Origin: Succinispira mobilis DSM 6222 | GTDB lineage: Bacteria; Bacillota; Negativicutes; Acidaminococcales; Succinispiraceae | DNA: 64,000 bases | Reading direction: 5' to 3' | Assembly (NCBI RefSeq): GCF_000384135.1 | Contig: NZ_KB913028.1 | Location: forward strand, 1,883,298-1,947,297 | Shown here: one piece after another, positions 52,883 through 60,749 of the stretch | Layout: each line of letters begins with the position of its first letter | How positions within the stretch are numbered: position 1 is the first letter of the stretch | Program-made: the position numbers and the translations under genes | Notes under the pieces: model-generated | What the model saw: only the letters and a program-made list of their open reading frames with translations | Databases searched by the model: none | What the model was told of the DNA's origin: nothing

Positions 52883-54358
52883 TTAATTAGTTCGTGCTGC
52901 TTGTTTGACTGCTTCAAGTATTGCACGCACCTTATTTTCAATTTCTTCATTTTCCATCTCAGGCACCGATTCTGCTACTATGCCTCCACCGGCCTGAGCA
53001 TAGGCCTTGCCGTTTTTGTAGAGCAAAGTTCGAATCGCAATACAGGTATCCATATTGCCATCAAATCCTAAATAGCCAATCGTCCCCCCGTAGAGACAAC
53101 GTTTTCTATTTTCTAGTTGATCAATTATTTCCATAGCCCGAACTTTAGGCGCTCCCGATAGAGTCCCCGCTGGCAAAGCTGCAAATAATGCATCTACTGC
53201 GGTCAACCCGTCTTGCAAAATTCCTTTAACATCACTAACTAAATGCATCACTTTAGAGTAGCGCTCGACTTTCATAAAATCAGTTACTTCAACTGTGCCA
53301 AATTTAGCCACTCGCCCCACATCATTACGGCCTAAGTCTACTAGCATTGTATGTTCCGCCCGTTCTTTAGGATCTAGCAATAATTTTTTTTCTAAGAGCA
53401 GATCTTCTCGTTGATCTTTGCCCCTCGGAACAGTGCCAGCAATAGGTTTAGTCGTTATTACGCCTTGCGTAACATTAACCAACATTTCTGGTGAAGCCCC
53501 GACAATTGCATATTCAGGATTTTTAAAATAATACAAATATGGTGAGGGATTACTCATCCGTAACTGACGATATACGGCAAATGGATCGGGCGGATTTTCG
53601 ATTGTAAAGCGTTTGGATAACACTACTTGAAAAATATCGCCTGCAACTATATATTCTTTAGCTTTATCTACCAGTTGGTAATATTCTTGGTTATCATAAT
53701 TAGCTTTTACTACTAAAGGTTCTTGTTTGTAAGGTTTAGGCACTGCAACTACAATTTTTTCTAATTTTGCCAGTAATTCTGCAACTTTTGCTTTAATTGT
53801 CTCATATTGACCACCGATATCACCTTGGTCTTTGTAAATATTCATTATAAAAACCATCTTATTGGTAAAATGATCAAAAGCCACTAATTCATCATACAAA
53901 AACAATTGACAATCTGGCAGTTGCAACTCATCTTCCGGAATATTAAGTAGTCTCTCTTCAATATAACGTACACTATCATAAGCAAAATAACCTACAAACC
54001 CCCCAGTTAACTTGGGTTTTTCTGGAAAAACCGGGGCCCGATATTTTTGTAATTGTTGTTTTAAAAATGTCTTAATATTATTTACTGCAACTAGCTCTTG
54101 TTGGCCGTTACTCTTAATTTCCGCCTCTCCCTGAGCTATTTTAATCTCTAGTTTAGGATTAATACCGATAAAAGAATAACGTCCCCATTGATTTTTTTGA
54201 TCTACACTTTCTAAAATAAAACAATGTTCCTGCTCCGCTTGCAATTTATGAAAAATTTGAATAGGTGTATACATATCCCCTAAAACTTCAAAAAATACAG
54301 GTACCAAATCGTATTCTTGGAGCAATTGTTCTACAGCTTGAATTTTTGGATAAAACAT
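52883..54358 (-). CDS. trpE: Anthranilate synthase component I
   Basis: Chorismate to anthranilate, using ammonia from TrpG. 491 aa, chorismate-binding fold: LLESVDQKNQWGRYSFIG-type N-terminal feedback region with the tryptophan-site serine (ESV), GGFVGYFAYDSVRYIE, GDIFQVVLSKRF, PIAGTVPRGKD, HTMLVDLGRNDVGRV and GTLSGAPKVRAMEII. The start is the ATG at 54358, 9 nt after GGAGG; an upstream in-frame start precedes it. First gene after the T-box leader. Confidence 0.96.
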   Translation of the reverse strand: MFYPKIQAVEQLLQEYDLVPVFFEVLGDMYTPIQIFHKLQAEQEHCFILESVDQKNQWGRYSFIGINPKLEIKIAQGEAEIKSNGQQELVAVNNIKTFLKQQLQKYRAPVFPEKPKLTGGFVGYFAYDSVRYIEERLLNIPEDELQLPDCQLFLYDELVAFDHFTNKMVFIMNIYKDQGDIGGQYETIKAKVAELLAKLEKIVVAVPKPYKQEPLVVKANYDNQEYYQLVDKAKEYIVAGDIFQVVLSKRFTIENPPDPFAVYRQLRMSNPSPYLYYFKNPEYAIVGASPEMLVNVTQGVITTKPIAGTVPRGKDQREDLLLEKKLLLDPKERAEHTMLVDLGRNDVGRVAKFGTVEVTDFMKVERYSKVMHLVSDVKGILQDGLTAVDALFAALPAGTLSGAPKVRAMEIIDQLENRKRCLYGGTIGYLGFDGNMDTCIAIRTLLYKNGKAYAQAGGGIVAESVPEMENEEIENKVRAILEAVKQAARTN

Positions 54359-54392
54359 CTTTCTACGCCTCCATAATTTAAATTTAGACAAA

Positions 54393-54426
54393 ATAAAAAA
54401 GCCTACCCTCCCTAATGGGACGATAG
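54393..54426 (-). terminator. Leader terminator of the trp operon
   Basis: CTATCGTCCC and GGGAGGGTAG (10 bp with one mismatch and one G-U pair) around an ATTA loop, then GCTTTTTTATTTT. It is the terminator arm of the T-box; the T-box sequence lies 14 nt before it and can pair with its 5' side in the antiterminator. Confidence 0.85.
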
Positions 54427-54719
54427 ACTAAATAGCCTTCGTGTTGCCACCCAAATTCAAAGACATCTTTTGACATGTCTTCCTCTAATACAGGTACGCA
54501 ACTTTCTTTATGCACAGGTACGCAGCACAAGTAAAGCATCAATACCCTGTTCTTTAACGCAGATCATACGGCTTGCAACTACTCTAGTAAAACTATTTCA
54601 TCTTGCTCCTCACAAACCCATTCATTTGTAACGCATGTGTCAGTCTCACACCAATAACCGACTCTCTGTAACACCGTCTTACAAACTACTTACTTTTGCT
54701 CAAAGGATTTATTTTTATT
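54400..54719 (-). promoter_or_regulatory. T-box leader of the trp operon
   Basis: A 320-nt leader between a consensus promoter and trpE. GGGTGGCAACACG at 54452-54440 is a T-box core with slight deviation from GGGTGGNACCGCG. A stem I with AGAGAGTCGG near its base is visible, and the specifier region contains a TGG tryptophan codon (54620-54618, GAATGGG). Uncharged tRNA-Trp should stabilise the antiterminator and turn the operon on. An 11-nt sequence ACAGGTACGCA occurs twice (54490-54500 and 54514-54524, plus-strand reading). Confidence 0.9.
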
Positions 54720-54726
54720 GTAACTT

Positions 54727-54755
54727 ATAATAGCTGTTATTTAATGTTTTGTCAA
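54727..54755 (-). promoter_or_regulatory. Promoter of the trp operon
   Basis: TTGACA (54755-54750), 17-nt spacer, TATTAT (54732-54727). Perfect -35 and near-perfect -10, immediately before the T-box leader. Confidence 0.88.
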
Positions 54756-54761
54756 TAGGGC

Positions 54762-54824
54762 AAAAAAATAAAACCAACTCTATCAATAGCACCTTAACGC
54801 CATTATCGCTAGACTTGGTTTTGT
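54762..54824 (-). terminator. Terminator of the RHH-like gene
   Basis: AAAACCAA pairs with TTGGTTTT at the base of a long imperfect stem-loop, with an inner TCTA/TAGA, followed on the minus strand by ATTTTTTTG. It lies directly before the trp promoter and insulates it. Confidence 0.75.
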
Positions 54825-54837
54825 ATATTTACTTTTA

Positions 54838-55047
54838 TTATTTGTCTTTTTTATTTTTTTTTAATTTGCGCCCATCAATAACATCTAGATAATCTGTTAT
54901 TGCTGCCCGAACAATTGAGTTCGCTGAATAATTAGCACCTGGATTGTCTTCATTTAATCTTTCTGTAGCCTCATAAAGACGAGTCTTTAAGTCTTTAGGT
55001 AGCCTAAGCAACACACTAGTGGAATCTTCCGCATACTTTCCTGACAT
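54838..55047 (-). CDS. Small ribbon-helix-helix-like DNA-binding protein
   Basis: 69 aa. SVLLRLPKDLKTRLYEATERL looks like the beta strand and first helix of the CopG/Arc/MetJ fold; the second helix would be SANSIVRAAITDYLDVI, followed by a basic tail KLKKNKKDK. Such proteins bind DNA as dimers of ribbons. No toxin partner lies next to it, so an antitoxin role is not supported. A perfect 15-bp palindrome 32 nt upstream is a good candidate autoregulatory operator. GGGGAG precedes the ATG. Confidence 0.75.
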   Translation of the reverse strand: MSGKYAEDSTSVLLRLPKDLKTRLYEATERLNEDNPGANYSANSIVRAAITDYLDVIDGRKLKKNKKDK

Positions 55048-55078
55048 AATACACTCCCCATTTCAACAAATATAGTCT

Positions 55079-55093
55079 ATAGTTAGTAACTAT
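55079..55093 (-). promoter_or_regulatory. Palindrome upstream of the RHH-like gene
   Basis: ATAGTTA-G-TAACTAT, a perfect 7+1+7 dyad 32-46 nt upstream of the start. Candidate operator for the RHH-like protein itself. Confidence 0.5.
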
Positions 55094-55194
55094 CTAACAA
55101 ATATCTCTCAGTTGCGTATTTATATTACATAAATATATTATCACTTTTCTGGTTAAAACTCAAGCATTGCAAAATTGCTCTAAACTGAGAGATT

Positions 55195-55356
55195 TCACTT
55201 ATTATTATCTTTATTAGCGATTATATTTCTAATGATAATTAAAACTAAAGTTATAATTATCAATCCATCTAAATAAGTCTTTCCACCAGTCTGTTCTCTA
55301 AACAATGTAAAATACAGAAAACACAAAATCAAGCCAACTCGTCCACGTAATTGCAT
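55195..55356 (-). CDS. 53-aa small membrane protein
   Basis: Short gene with a good ribosome-binding site (GAGGA, 7 nt before ATG). The product has two hydrophobic stretches, LILCFLYFTLF (residues 9-19) and LIIITLVLIIIRNII (32-46), separated by a polar turn REQTGGKTYLDG, and a charged C-terminal tail NKDNNK. It would be a helical hairpin in the membrane. I do not recognise a family. It stands between the CitMHS transporter's terminator and the RHH-like gene, and has no partner on its strand within 140 bp. Confidence 0.6.
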   Translation of the reverse strand: MQLRGRVGLILCFLYFTLFREQTGGKTYLDGLIIITLVLIIIRNIIANKDNNK

Positions 55357-55428
55357 TTATTTATCCTCACAATTTTCATTTGCTTACAATTATAGCAGGA
55401 TAAACTTATAGAGTCTACTTTTAAAGGC

Positions 55429-55480
55429 CTAAAATATTAGGAGGGTTTCTTTTTCACAAGAAACCCTCCTAATATTTTTA
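55429..55480 (-). terminator. Terminator of the citrate genes
   Basis: A perfect 19-bp stem (AATATTAGGAGGGTTTCTT and complement) with a 6-nt loop, flanked by AAAA and TTTT, 28 nt past the stop of the citrate transporter. Strong in either direction. Confidence 0.9.
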
Positions 55481-55507
55481 TAAAACTAACAAATTTTTAC
55501 CTGCTTA

Positions 55508-56824
55508 TTAAATTACAACTATACCCATTACTACTGCACAGGCTAAGGAAATTATTCCTACTAACCATAACAAAGGGGTACAGAACCTTAATAATTCTTT
55601 AATGTCAATTCCAGCCAAACCAATTGCTAGATAAGTGGTCGCAGCATGTGGTGTAACTAATACACCGAAATTTTTACCAATCAACATTGCTTTAGCCATA
55701 TTTGTAGGTTCAATACCATATTGACTGCCAACTCCAATTGCTAATGGTACTAGACCGAAGAAGAAAGAGTCTGTGCCTAAGAGCATCCCGATTGGCACCG
55801 AGAAAATTCCTAACACAATGTGCAGGTAAGGTCCTACAAAAGCTGGAATTACATTAATAATCGCTGTTGCCATCGCGGTAAGCATTTTAGTACCACTAAG
55901 TACGCCTAAGAATATCCCTGAAGCTAAAAGTATTGCTGGTACTGATAAAGCTTCTGCCGCATGAGCTTTAATTCGCGCTGCTTGATCTGAAGCTTTAGGA
56001 TAGTTAACTAATAAGGCCAAGGCTAAACCAATCATAAAAGCTCCGTATAAAGGCACTTTTGTTAAACAAAGCAAAGCAATTACACCGACTGTCAACAGAA
56101 TATTAAACCATACTAGTTTAGGACGTTTCAACGCTAAAACTTTTGGATCAAGTTCTTCTGCTACCACACCTTCAGACCCATCTTCTAAGGTAGCACCAGC
56201 TTTAAGCCCAGCACCACGACGTTTTTCCATAATACCCATTGCCGCCGCAAAACCAACTACTATAATCAAACCTACGATTTGTAGCGGAATCAATGACTGC
56301 CACAGAAGGTTTACATCCATTTTAGTAATTGCCACCGTTCTCGCCACTGGACCACCCCAAGGAAGTAAGTTCATAATACTCATTGCCGCACCGATAATAA
56401 CCAACAACACTACCGGACGAATATTAAGTTTTTTGTAAATTGGTAACATTGCCGGCACTGTAATTAACAAAGTAGTTGCTAATGCGCCATCTAAGTGAGA
56501 AATTGTTGCAATCAATGCTGTAGCCACAGTAACCATAATTACGTTAGCACCAGCTTTTTCTGTTAAGTAGTTAACTAATGGGTCAAACATTCCGGCATCG
56601 GACATAACCCCAAAGTAAACAATTGAGAAGATAAATAAGACCGCAATACTCCAAGTAGTCGTAACCCCACTTTTAATGAACCCCGAAATTTGATCAAAAG
56701 AAAAACCAGCTAAAAAAGCAGCAATAATTGGCACCAAAATAAATACTACCGACGGTGTTGCTTTAGATTGCATTAAGCAATAAATAATCACCACAACCAT
56801 TAAAATACCGATAAATGCTAACAT
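55508..56824 (-). CDS. CitMHS-family citrate transporter
   Basis: Membrane transporter of the citrate-Mg2+/Ca2+:H+ symporter family, 438 aa with about 12 hydrophobic segments. The N terminus (MLAFIGILMVVVIIYCLM...PIIAAFLAG), the HLDGALATTLLI block (about residues 110-121), LPWGGPVART (about 154-163) and the C-terminal GTDSFFFGLVPLAIG segment are characteristic. It follows citrate lyase citDEF on the same strand, so citrate uptake is the natural role. GAAAGGAG precedes the ATG. Counter-ion and coupling cannot be read from sequence. Confidence 0.9.
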   Translation of the reverse strand: MLAFIGILMVVVIIYCLMQSKATPSVVFILVPIIAAFLAGFSFDQISGFIKSGVTTTWSIAVLFIFSIVYFGVMSDAGMFDPLVNYLTEKAGANVIMVTVATALIATISHLDGALATTLLITVPAMLPIYKKLNIRPVVLLVIIGAAMSIMNLLPWGGPVARTVAITKMDVNLLWQSLIPLQIVGLIIVVGFAAAMGIMEKRRGAGLKAGATLEDGSEGVVAEELDPKVLALKRPKLVWFNILLTVGVIALLCLTKVPLYGAFMIGLALALLVNYPKASDQAARIKAHAAEALSVPAILLASGIFLGVLSGTKMLTAMATAIINVIPAFVGPYLHIVLGIFSVPIGMLLGTDSFFFGLVPLAIGVGSQYGIEPTNMAKAMLIGKNFGVLVTPHAATTYLAIGLAGIDIKELLRFCTPLLWLVGIISLACAVVMGIVVI

Positions 56825-56852
56825 AAATTTGTAACTCCTTTCAACTTTTTAA

Positions 56853-58397
56853 TTATTTGGGTTTTCTTACTACATCTAATAAACTACCATCGCGGTATTC
56901 AATTACCGCTACAATCTGGTCAGTTAATTCTATCTCTTCTGGTTTGCCGACTAAACTATAGGCAAGCGCTTGTAACTCCTGCATAGTTTTCAGTGGCAAC
57001 TTAGAATTTTTGAAGCGTTCTAACAAATCTGTTCTTAATGGATTAATCGCAATGCCATAGTCTGTTATTACAATATCAATATCTGCACCTGGCGTAATTA
57101 CATTTTGGACTTGATCTTTAATCATCGGCAATCGTCCTCTAATTAATGGAACTACGATTATCGATAGCTTCGCTCCTGCTGCTGTATCTGAATGCCCACC
57201 TGATGCACCCATTAATACGCCATTAGAATTAGTCATTACATTAACATTAAAATCCAAGTCTACTTCCGTAGCACTTAAAATGACAATATCTAAATTGTTA
57301 ACTATCGGACTGGCATTCCAAGGATTAGCATAAAACGAAGCTGAAATTTCTTGATGACGGGGGTTATCACGCAAGGATAAAATTGCTGGAATATCGAAAG
57401 TTTGGGTATCATAAAAAGTTTCAAACAATCCTTCGGCCAACATATCCGTAAATACTCCAGTTGAACCACCAATACCAAAACTACCTTTTATTTCCTGTTT
57501 AAGCATTTTTTCACGAATAAAACGCGCTGCTGCCAAAGATGCTCCCCCACTACCCATTTGCAAAGAATAGCCATTAACAAAATAGCCTGATTGTTCAATA
57601 ACCTCAGCCGCATATTCTGCTAAAAGCAACTGCACTGGATCGCGAGTTATTCTTAAAGCACCGGAAGAAATTTTATTAGAATCCCCAATTTCTGGCACCG
57701 GCACAATATAATCAACTAAAGTTTGTTCGATGCTATAAGGATACACAAATCCCTCTAATAAATTATCTGTCAATAACACTACTTGCTCTGCATATTGAGC
57801 ATCTACCATCGCATAGCCTAAAGCGCCGCAAATTGATTTACCTTGAGTACCAGTAGCATTCCCGAATTTATCGCAAGTTGGCACTCCCAAAAAAGCCACA
57901 TCAATTTTTACTTCGCCACTACAGATAGCACGCGCTCGCCCACCGTGAGAACGAATTATTACTGGTTTTTTTAAAACGCCTGGATTAGCAGTAACAAATT
58001 TACCTAATTTACCACGCAAACCACTAGTTTCTATCGCGCTAATTGTACCGTCTTGAATGTAATCTACTAAAAAATCGTGGCAATCACTTAAAGAACTTCC
58101 GGCTAAAGTTAAATCTTTAATCCCCAAACCTTTTATTGCCTCTAAGACCATTTTTATAATATAGTCACCATCGCGAAAATGATGATGAAAGGATATTGTC
58201 TGCCCAGCAACCAACCCAGTTTTTCTAACTGCAGTTTCAATGCTATCCAATACTTTATCTTGCCCAGGTTTGGCAGTCCGCAATTTTTTCCCTGCTACTC
58301 TGCCTGTTGGTACTACAGTATCTGCGCCATTATAAAGCACATATTGCTTTAATCCAGGAATATTCTCTGGAATCTCTCGCTTTGCACCATTAATCAT
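56853..58397 (-). CDS. citF: Citrate lyase alpha subunit (citrate:acetyl-ACP transferase)
   Basis: Exchanges citrate for acetate on the acyl carrier subunit. 514 aa, CoA-transferase fold: TISFHHHFRDGDYI near residue 65, FGNATGTQGKSICG, YSLQMGSGGASLAAARF, FGIGGSTG and GVLMGASGGHSDTAAGAKL. Length is typical. Overlaps the citE stop by 4 bp. Works as a complex with CitD and CitE. Confidence 0.96.
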   Translation of the reverse strand: MINGAKREIPENIPGLKQYVLYNGADTVVPTGRVAGKKLRTAKPGQDKVLDSIETAVRKTGLVAGQTISFHHHFRDGDYIIKMVLEAIKGLGIKDLTLAGSSLSDCHDFLVDYIQDGTISAIETSGLRGKLGKFVTANPGVLKKPVIIRSHGGRARAICSGEVKIDVAFLGVPTCDKFGNATGTQGKSICGALGYAMVDAQYAEQVVLLTDNLLEGFVYPYSIEQTLVDYIVPVPEIGDSNKISSGALRITRDPVQLLLAEYAAEVIEQSGYFVNGYSLQMGSGGASLAAARFIREKMLKQEIKGSFGIGGSTGVFTDMLAEGLFETFYDTQTFDIPAILSLRDNPRHQEISASFYANPWNASPIVNNLDIVILSATEVDLDFNVNVMTNSNGVLMGASGGHSDTAAGAKLSIIVVPLIRGRLPMIKDQVQNVITPGADIDIVITDYGIAINPLRTDLLERFKNSKLPLKTMQELQALAYSLVGKPEEIELTDQIVAVIEYRDGSLLDVVRKPK

Positions 58398-59299
58398 AAG
58401 TTTGTAACCTCCTTAGGAATCATAATTCCAGCTGCTCTAGCTTCATCAACGATTCTTCTAGCTCTATCTACTATTGGCCCATCAATCATCCGCCCATCAA
58501 CAGCAATAACTCCGAGCTTTCTCTCTAACGCATCTTTGTAAGCTAATAAAATCTTAATGGAGCGAGCTATTTGTTCTTCAGTTGGCGTGAAAACTTCTTT
58601 CACAATTTTAATTTGACTAGGATGAATAATTGATTTGCCGTCGAAACCTAAGTCTTTAATTAAAGCTACTTCACGTCTAAAGCCTTCTTCATCTTTAATA
58701 TTTGAAAAAACTGTATCAATAACTTGAATACCAGCCCTACGAGCTGCTAGAACCAATTGAGACCGAGCTACAAACAACTCCATCCCGTGCGTAGTTCTTT
58801 GGGTTTTTAGATTAGCAATAAAATCCTCGCCACCAATGGCAATTGCGACCATTCTGGAACTAGCTGTGGCAATTTCATATGCATTATGCAATCCTAGCGG
58901 AGTTTCTACAGCACCCATCATTTTAATTGAACCTGGTTCAAAGCCACAATCAAATTCAACTTTACTAATAAAACTATCTATTTCACGAATTTCATCCGCT
59001 GTTTCCGCTTTTGGCAATCTAATTAAATCTGGTTTTGCTTGTAAAATAACTCTTAAATCTTCCCAACCATATGGTGTGCTAATATGATTGATTCTTACAG
59101 CACGTTCTGCCGTAAATTTTATACTCTTTAATGCTTCCGCTACTAAGTGACGAGCCGTATCTTTTTCCGTAACTGCTATCGAATCTTCTAAGTCAAAAAT
59201 CAGAGTATCTACTTTATGAATATTAGCATTATTAATCATTTTAGGATTATTGCCTGGAATAAATAGCATTGTTTGTCTTAGTTTATTGGCAACTTGCAT
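58394..59299 (-). CDS. citE: Citrate lyase beta subunit (citryl-ACP lyase)
   Basis: Splits citryl-ACP to oxaloacetate and acetyl-ACP. 301-aa TIM barrel of the HpcH/CitE family: RQTMLFIPGNNPKMI, DTLIFDLEDSIAVTEKDTAR (metal/substrate region), RINHISTPYG, MMGAVETPLG (catalytic Glu) and AIGGEDF. The start at 59299 is 8 nt after AAGGAG; an in-frame GTG at 59308 overlaps that site. It begins 17 bp inside the citD frame. Confidence 0.95.
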   Translation of the reverse strand: MQVANKLRQTMLFIPGNNPKMINNANIHKVDTLIFDLEDSIAVTEKDTARHLVAEALKSIKFTAERAVRINHISTPYGWEDLRVILQAKPDLIRLPKAETADEIREIDSFISKVEFDCGFEPGSIKMMGAVETPLGLHNAYEIATASSRMVAIAIGGEDFIANLKTQRTTHGMELFVARSQLVLAARRAGIQVIDTVFSNIKDEEGFRREVALIKDLGFDGKSIIHPSQIKIVKEVFTPTEEQIARSIKILLAYKDALERKLGVIAVDGRMIDGPIVDRARRIVDEARAAGIMIPKEVTNL

Positions 59300-59585
59300 C
59301 AATTTCACTCCTTTCTAAAGCTGTTCTCAAGCGTGCTCTTAATGTATAATCCCACGCACCTTTATCCTCTATTTTAACTTTAATATCTTCAAAGCCTTGT
59401 TCTAGAATAAACTCTTTCGTCAAGCACTCAATGTGTTTACCGTATTGCTTCTTTACTGAGCTAATCAGCTCTATTGTTATTCCCGCACCCGGTTCCACAG
59501 GCTCTACGCTTACCAATGCATCACAACTTTCGAGCATCCCCGCTGTAGCAAATACAAGAACTTGCCGTTTTTTACTAGCTACCAT
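59283..59585 (-). CDS. citD: Citrate lyase acyl carrier protein (gamma)
   Basis: Carries the 2'-(5''-phosphoribosyl)-3'-dephospho-CoA arm. 100 aa from the ATG at 59585, 6 nt after AGGAGG; the frame extends upstream without a signal. The attachment serine lies in AGMLESCDALV (residue 20 here). Homologues usually read LESSD, so the residue after the serine is Cys instead of Ser. DKGAWDYTLRARLRTAL ends the domain as usual. The genes for making and attaching the arm and for acetylating it (citC, citX, citG) are not in the window. Confidence 0.94.
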   Translation of the reverse strand: MVASKKRQVLVFATAGMLESCDALVSVEPVEPGAGITIELISSVKKQYGKHIECLTKEFILEQGFEDIKVKIEDKGAWDYTLRARLRTALERSEIDASCQ

Positions 59586-59714
59586 TTTTCTACCTCCTAG
59601 AATTTTAAGAATTGACATCAATTTTCAAGAATTTATTAAAATAAACTGTTTATTTGCATTGTTAGTTTAACATCTGCTAAAATTAATAGCCAATAGCAAA
59701 AAGCATATATCAGT

Positions 59715-59731
59715 TATAAGAAAAACTTATA
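59715..59731. promoter_or_regulatory. T-N11-A LysR-type operator
   Basis: TATAAG-AAAAA-CTTATA, a perfect 6+5+6 dyad fitting the LysR T-N11-A rule, in the 212-bp divergent spacer between citD and the LysR gene. It lies 16 nt upstream of the regulator's -35. Probable binding site of the regulator for both directions. Confidence 0.65.
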
Positions 59732-59747
59732 TAGTCCGATTAAAAGC

Positions 59748-59775
59748 TTTACATTGGCTGAATTACAGTTATAAT
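59748..59775 (+). promoter_or_regulatory. Promoter of the LysR-type gene
   Basis: TTTACA (59748-59753), 16-nt spacer, TATAAT (59770-59775), 22 nt before the ATG. Confidence 0.65.
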
Positions 59776-59797
59776 TGTTTTTAGAGGTGATAAATAC

Positions 59798-60724
59798 ATG
59801 GATTTAAGACATTTACGCTATGTACAAAAAATAGCAGAAGAACGCAGTTTTTCCAAAGCTGCCGACAAGCTGTTTTTAGCCCAACCCGCTTTAAGTCAAT
59901 ATATCCTTAACTTGGAGCGAGAACTAGGTACTAAACTATTCGATCGTAGTAAAAATCCAATAAGTTTAACTTATGCTGGCGAAATTTTTTTACATAAAGC
60001 TCAACTAATTTTAGAAATAGAGCAAGATCTCAGCACCGAAATTAAAAATCTCGCTCAATCCGATCGAGGTTGTTTGAAAATCGCTATTTCGCCCAACCGT
60101 GGTTCATACTTATTACCTAAAATTTTACCTACTTTTTCTCGAGTCTACCCAAATATTGAAATCAAACTTTTTGAAGGTCTAACTTCAGAATTTGAAGATT
60201 GGTTATTAAAAAATGAAGTTGATTTGGCAATTTTACCTGGTGAGATAAAGTCTCCCCAAATTGATTATACTATTTTACAACATGATCAAGTTTTGCTGGC
60301 TTTACCACCTAATCACAGCCTAATCAATCAAGCCCTGCCTGTACCAAATAATTATCCCGTACTTTCCCTAAAACTTTTTCAAGATGAGCAGTTTATCTTG
60401 TCTAAACCTGGACAAGGATTGCGAATTATGGCGGATAAGCTCTTTATCGAAGCTGGTTTCAAACCTAAAATTTACACTGAAACCGCAAGTTTTGAAACTG
60501 CACATCGCCTTGCCTTAGCAGGGTTAGGAGCGGTTATTTCCTCTTCTACTCTAGGACCAATGAACATGTCTGATCCTTTAAGGTACTTTTCTTTAGCAGA
60601 ACAAACCCCTTCTAGAATTATTAATATTGCTTATAAAAAGAAAAAAAATATTTCCTGGCCAATCAAAGAATTTATTCGCATTACCAAAGAATTATTTTTT
60701 TTGACAGAAAACAAAAAAAACTAA
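59798..60724 (+). CDS. LysR-family regulator, probable control of citrate genes
   Basis: 308 aa: N-terminal winged helix-turn-helix (residues 1-60, with SFSKAADKLFLAQPALSQYI and LERELGTKLFDR), then the two-lobed effector-binding domain (about 90-300). Divergent transcription from citDEF and the T-N11-A dyad between them fit a citrate- or related acid-responsive activator of the lyase and transporter. The effector is inferred. AGAGGTG precedes the ATG. Confidence 0.93.
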   Translation: MDLRHLRYVQKIAEERSFSKAADKLFLAQPALSQYILNLERELGTKLFDRSKNPISLTYAGEIFLHKAQLILEIEQDLSTEIKNLAQSDRGCLKIAISPNRGSYLLPKILPTFSRVYPNIEIKLFEGLTSEFEDWLLKNEVDLAILPGEIKSPQIDYTILQHDQVLLALPPNHSLINQALPVPNNYPVLSLKLFQDEQFILSKPGQGLRIMADKLFIEAGFKPKIYTETASFETAHRLALAGLGAVISSSTLGPMNMSDPLRYFSLAEQTPSRIINIAYKKKKNISWPIKEFIRITKELFFLTENKKN

Positions 60725-60749
60725 AGGAATTTTTTCCTTTAGTTTTTTT
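60714..60749. terminator. Bidirectional terminator
   Basis: AAAAAAACTAAAGGAA, short T loop, TTCCTTTAGTTTTTTT. It overlaps the last codons of the LysR gene on the plus strand and the end of the TVP38-like gene on the minus strand. Confidence 0.88.

Noticed and set aside
54838-55356. Toxin-antitoxin pair (RHH protein plus 53-aa membrane protein)
   Set aside because: The two genes are on the same strand but 147 bp apart with separate signals, and the membrane gene lies upstream with no toxin-like features. The evidence is too weak to call a TA system.
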